Shown here in pieces: positions 63,209-64,000 of a stretch of 64,000 nucleotides of DNA. Position 1 is the first letter of the stretch. The number at the start of each line of letters is the position of its first letter. Source of the stretch: Strigops habroptila (lineage: Eukaryota; Chordata; Aves; Psittaciformes; Psittacidae); NCBI RefSeq assembly GCF_004027225.2, contig NC_046358.1, positions 2,198,720-2,262,719 on the forward strand, in the 5' to 3' direction. The position numbers were made by a program, and so were the translations under genes. Below the pieces are notes generated by a model, which was given only the letters and a program-made list of their open reading frames with translations, had not been told where the DNA came from and ran no database searches.

Positions 63209-64000
63209 TCAATAGGCCGGGGCCAGCACGTTCATCATTGTGTCACTGCTGAATGCAGTGTTGTACTCTGGCTGCTCAAAGACCCTCCGGAAGGCGACCT
63301 GCAGGGGCTCCATGGAGCAGCACCTCCGGCAGCTCCCCACCAAGAAGTAGATGAAGGGGTTGATGCTGCTGTTGATGCAGGCGAGCAGGAAAACAGCCTG
63401 GGAGGTCACAGCCATGTAGCCAAACTGCTGCAGGAAATTCCAGATGCTGAGGGGAACCCCAAAGATGAGAAAGAAGAGGACAGCGAGGAAGATAACGATG
63501 TCGAGCCTCTTGTGGTGGTGCTGCTGGGAGCGACACTGGACCTTAATGAAGAGGATTGTGCTGGAAATGACCATTGATGGGGCAAAGATGAGGAAGTTGA
63601 GGGAATACATGATGATAAGAGCCACCTGGCAGAGCTCGTGCTCATGCAAGAGGCACAGAGATGTCACTGTAGCAATGACAGTGATGGAAAGGGCCCAGAG
63701 CAGGACACACACCACAGCTGACAAGCGCTGAGGGCGGTGGGTGCTGGAGCAGAGGACAGACACGCACCTCTCGATGCTGATGGCCGTCAGGAGATACAGA
63801 CCCATGTTGTAGGTGAACAGCGAGAGCAGGAAAAACGACCTCTGGTACACCAGAGCCACTACATGGGAGCAGAAGATGTTCTCCATCATGTAGAAAAGGA
63901 CTGAGGTGACCATGAAGAGGAGGAAGGTGAAGTCGGCCACGGCCAGGTTGAGGATGTAGGTGGTGATGGAGTTCCTGCGGATGCGGAAGCCGAGGAGCCA
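63209..64000 (-). CDS. Mas-related G-protein-coupled receptor, copy 2, 5' partial
   Basis: Paralogue of the receptor at 60,131 on the opposite strand. 263 codons are visible, from the TM1 end (WLLGFRIRRNSITTYILNLA) to stop; the N-terminus lies past the right edge. TM2 VADFTFLLF, TM3 ending ERC, TM6 FLIFGVPLSIWNFLQQ and TM7 NPFIYF are intact. Intracellular loop 2 reads ERCVSVLCSSTHRPQRL, three residues shorter than copy 1 and without the PLWYRCR motif. The C-terminus also differs (FEQPEYNTAF then SSDTMMNVLAPAY). The frame is otherwise open, so it looks like a functional receptor with altered G-protein contact rather than a pseudogene. Confidence 0.9.
   Translation of the reverse strand, partial: WLLGFRIRRNSITTYILNLAVADFTFLLFMVTSVLFYMMENIFCSHVVALVYQRSFFLLSLFTYNMGLYLLTAISIERCVSVLCSSTHRPQRLSAVVCVLLWALSITVIATVTSLCLLHEHELCQVALIIMYSLNFLIFAPSMVISSTILFIKVQCRSQQHHHKRLDIVIFLAVLFFLIFGVPLSIWNFLQQFGYMAVTSQAVFLLACINSSINPFIYFLVGSCRRCCSMEPLQVAFRRVFEQPEYNTAFSSDTMMNVLAPAY

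Overview
The window is bird nuclear DNA. Spliced genes with canonical introns, CpG-island promoters and at least 18 fragments of the avian LINE CR1 show this. Several CR1 3' ends are nearly identical, so the family was active fairly recently in this lineage. I cannot resolve the order of bird. No prokaryotic, organellar or viral block was seen.

Layout. Three genes lie head to tail on the minus strand in the order RHOD, KDM2A, GRK2, as in the human 11q13.2 block. (1) 1-2,400: the first two coding exons of GRK2, whose remaining exons run off the left edge. (2) About 4,485-53,520: a complete KDM2A (FBXL11) gene with one non-coding and 20 coding exons. I placed every splice junction; the joined frame is 3,513 nt (1,170 residues plus stop), with JmjC, CXXC, PHD, F-box and LRR parts in order. 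(3) About 56,000-58,100: a five-exon Rho GTPase, best called RHOD, 203 residues. (4) 60,131-61,048 (+) and 63,209 to beyond 64,000 (-): two Mas-related GPCR genes in convergent orientation.

Both spacers inside the three-gene block are short (about 2.4 kb) and largely filled by tandem repeats: a TGACATCATG-rich array between KDM2A and GRK2, and a CACCTATGTACATG-type array between RHOD and KDM2A. A related array fills much of GRK2 intron 1, so KDM2A is bracketed by two similar minisatellites about 52 kb apart. The 18.3-kb intron 2 of KDM2A holds eight CR1 pieces, some in inverted pairs.

Functionally, KDM2A is a CpG-island-binding H3K36me2 demethylase, GRK2 a kinase that desensitises GPCRs, RHOD a membrane-anchored Rho switch, and the MRGPR pair orphan-type sensory GPCRs. 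Only the synteny of the first three links them; no operon-like co-function is implied. The most interesting non-coding signal is a GC-rich block with an inverted CCAAT box in KDM2A intron 12. That is where the human gene has the internal promoter for its demethylase-less short isoform.
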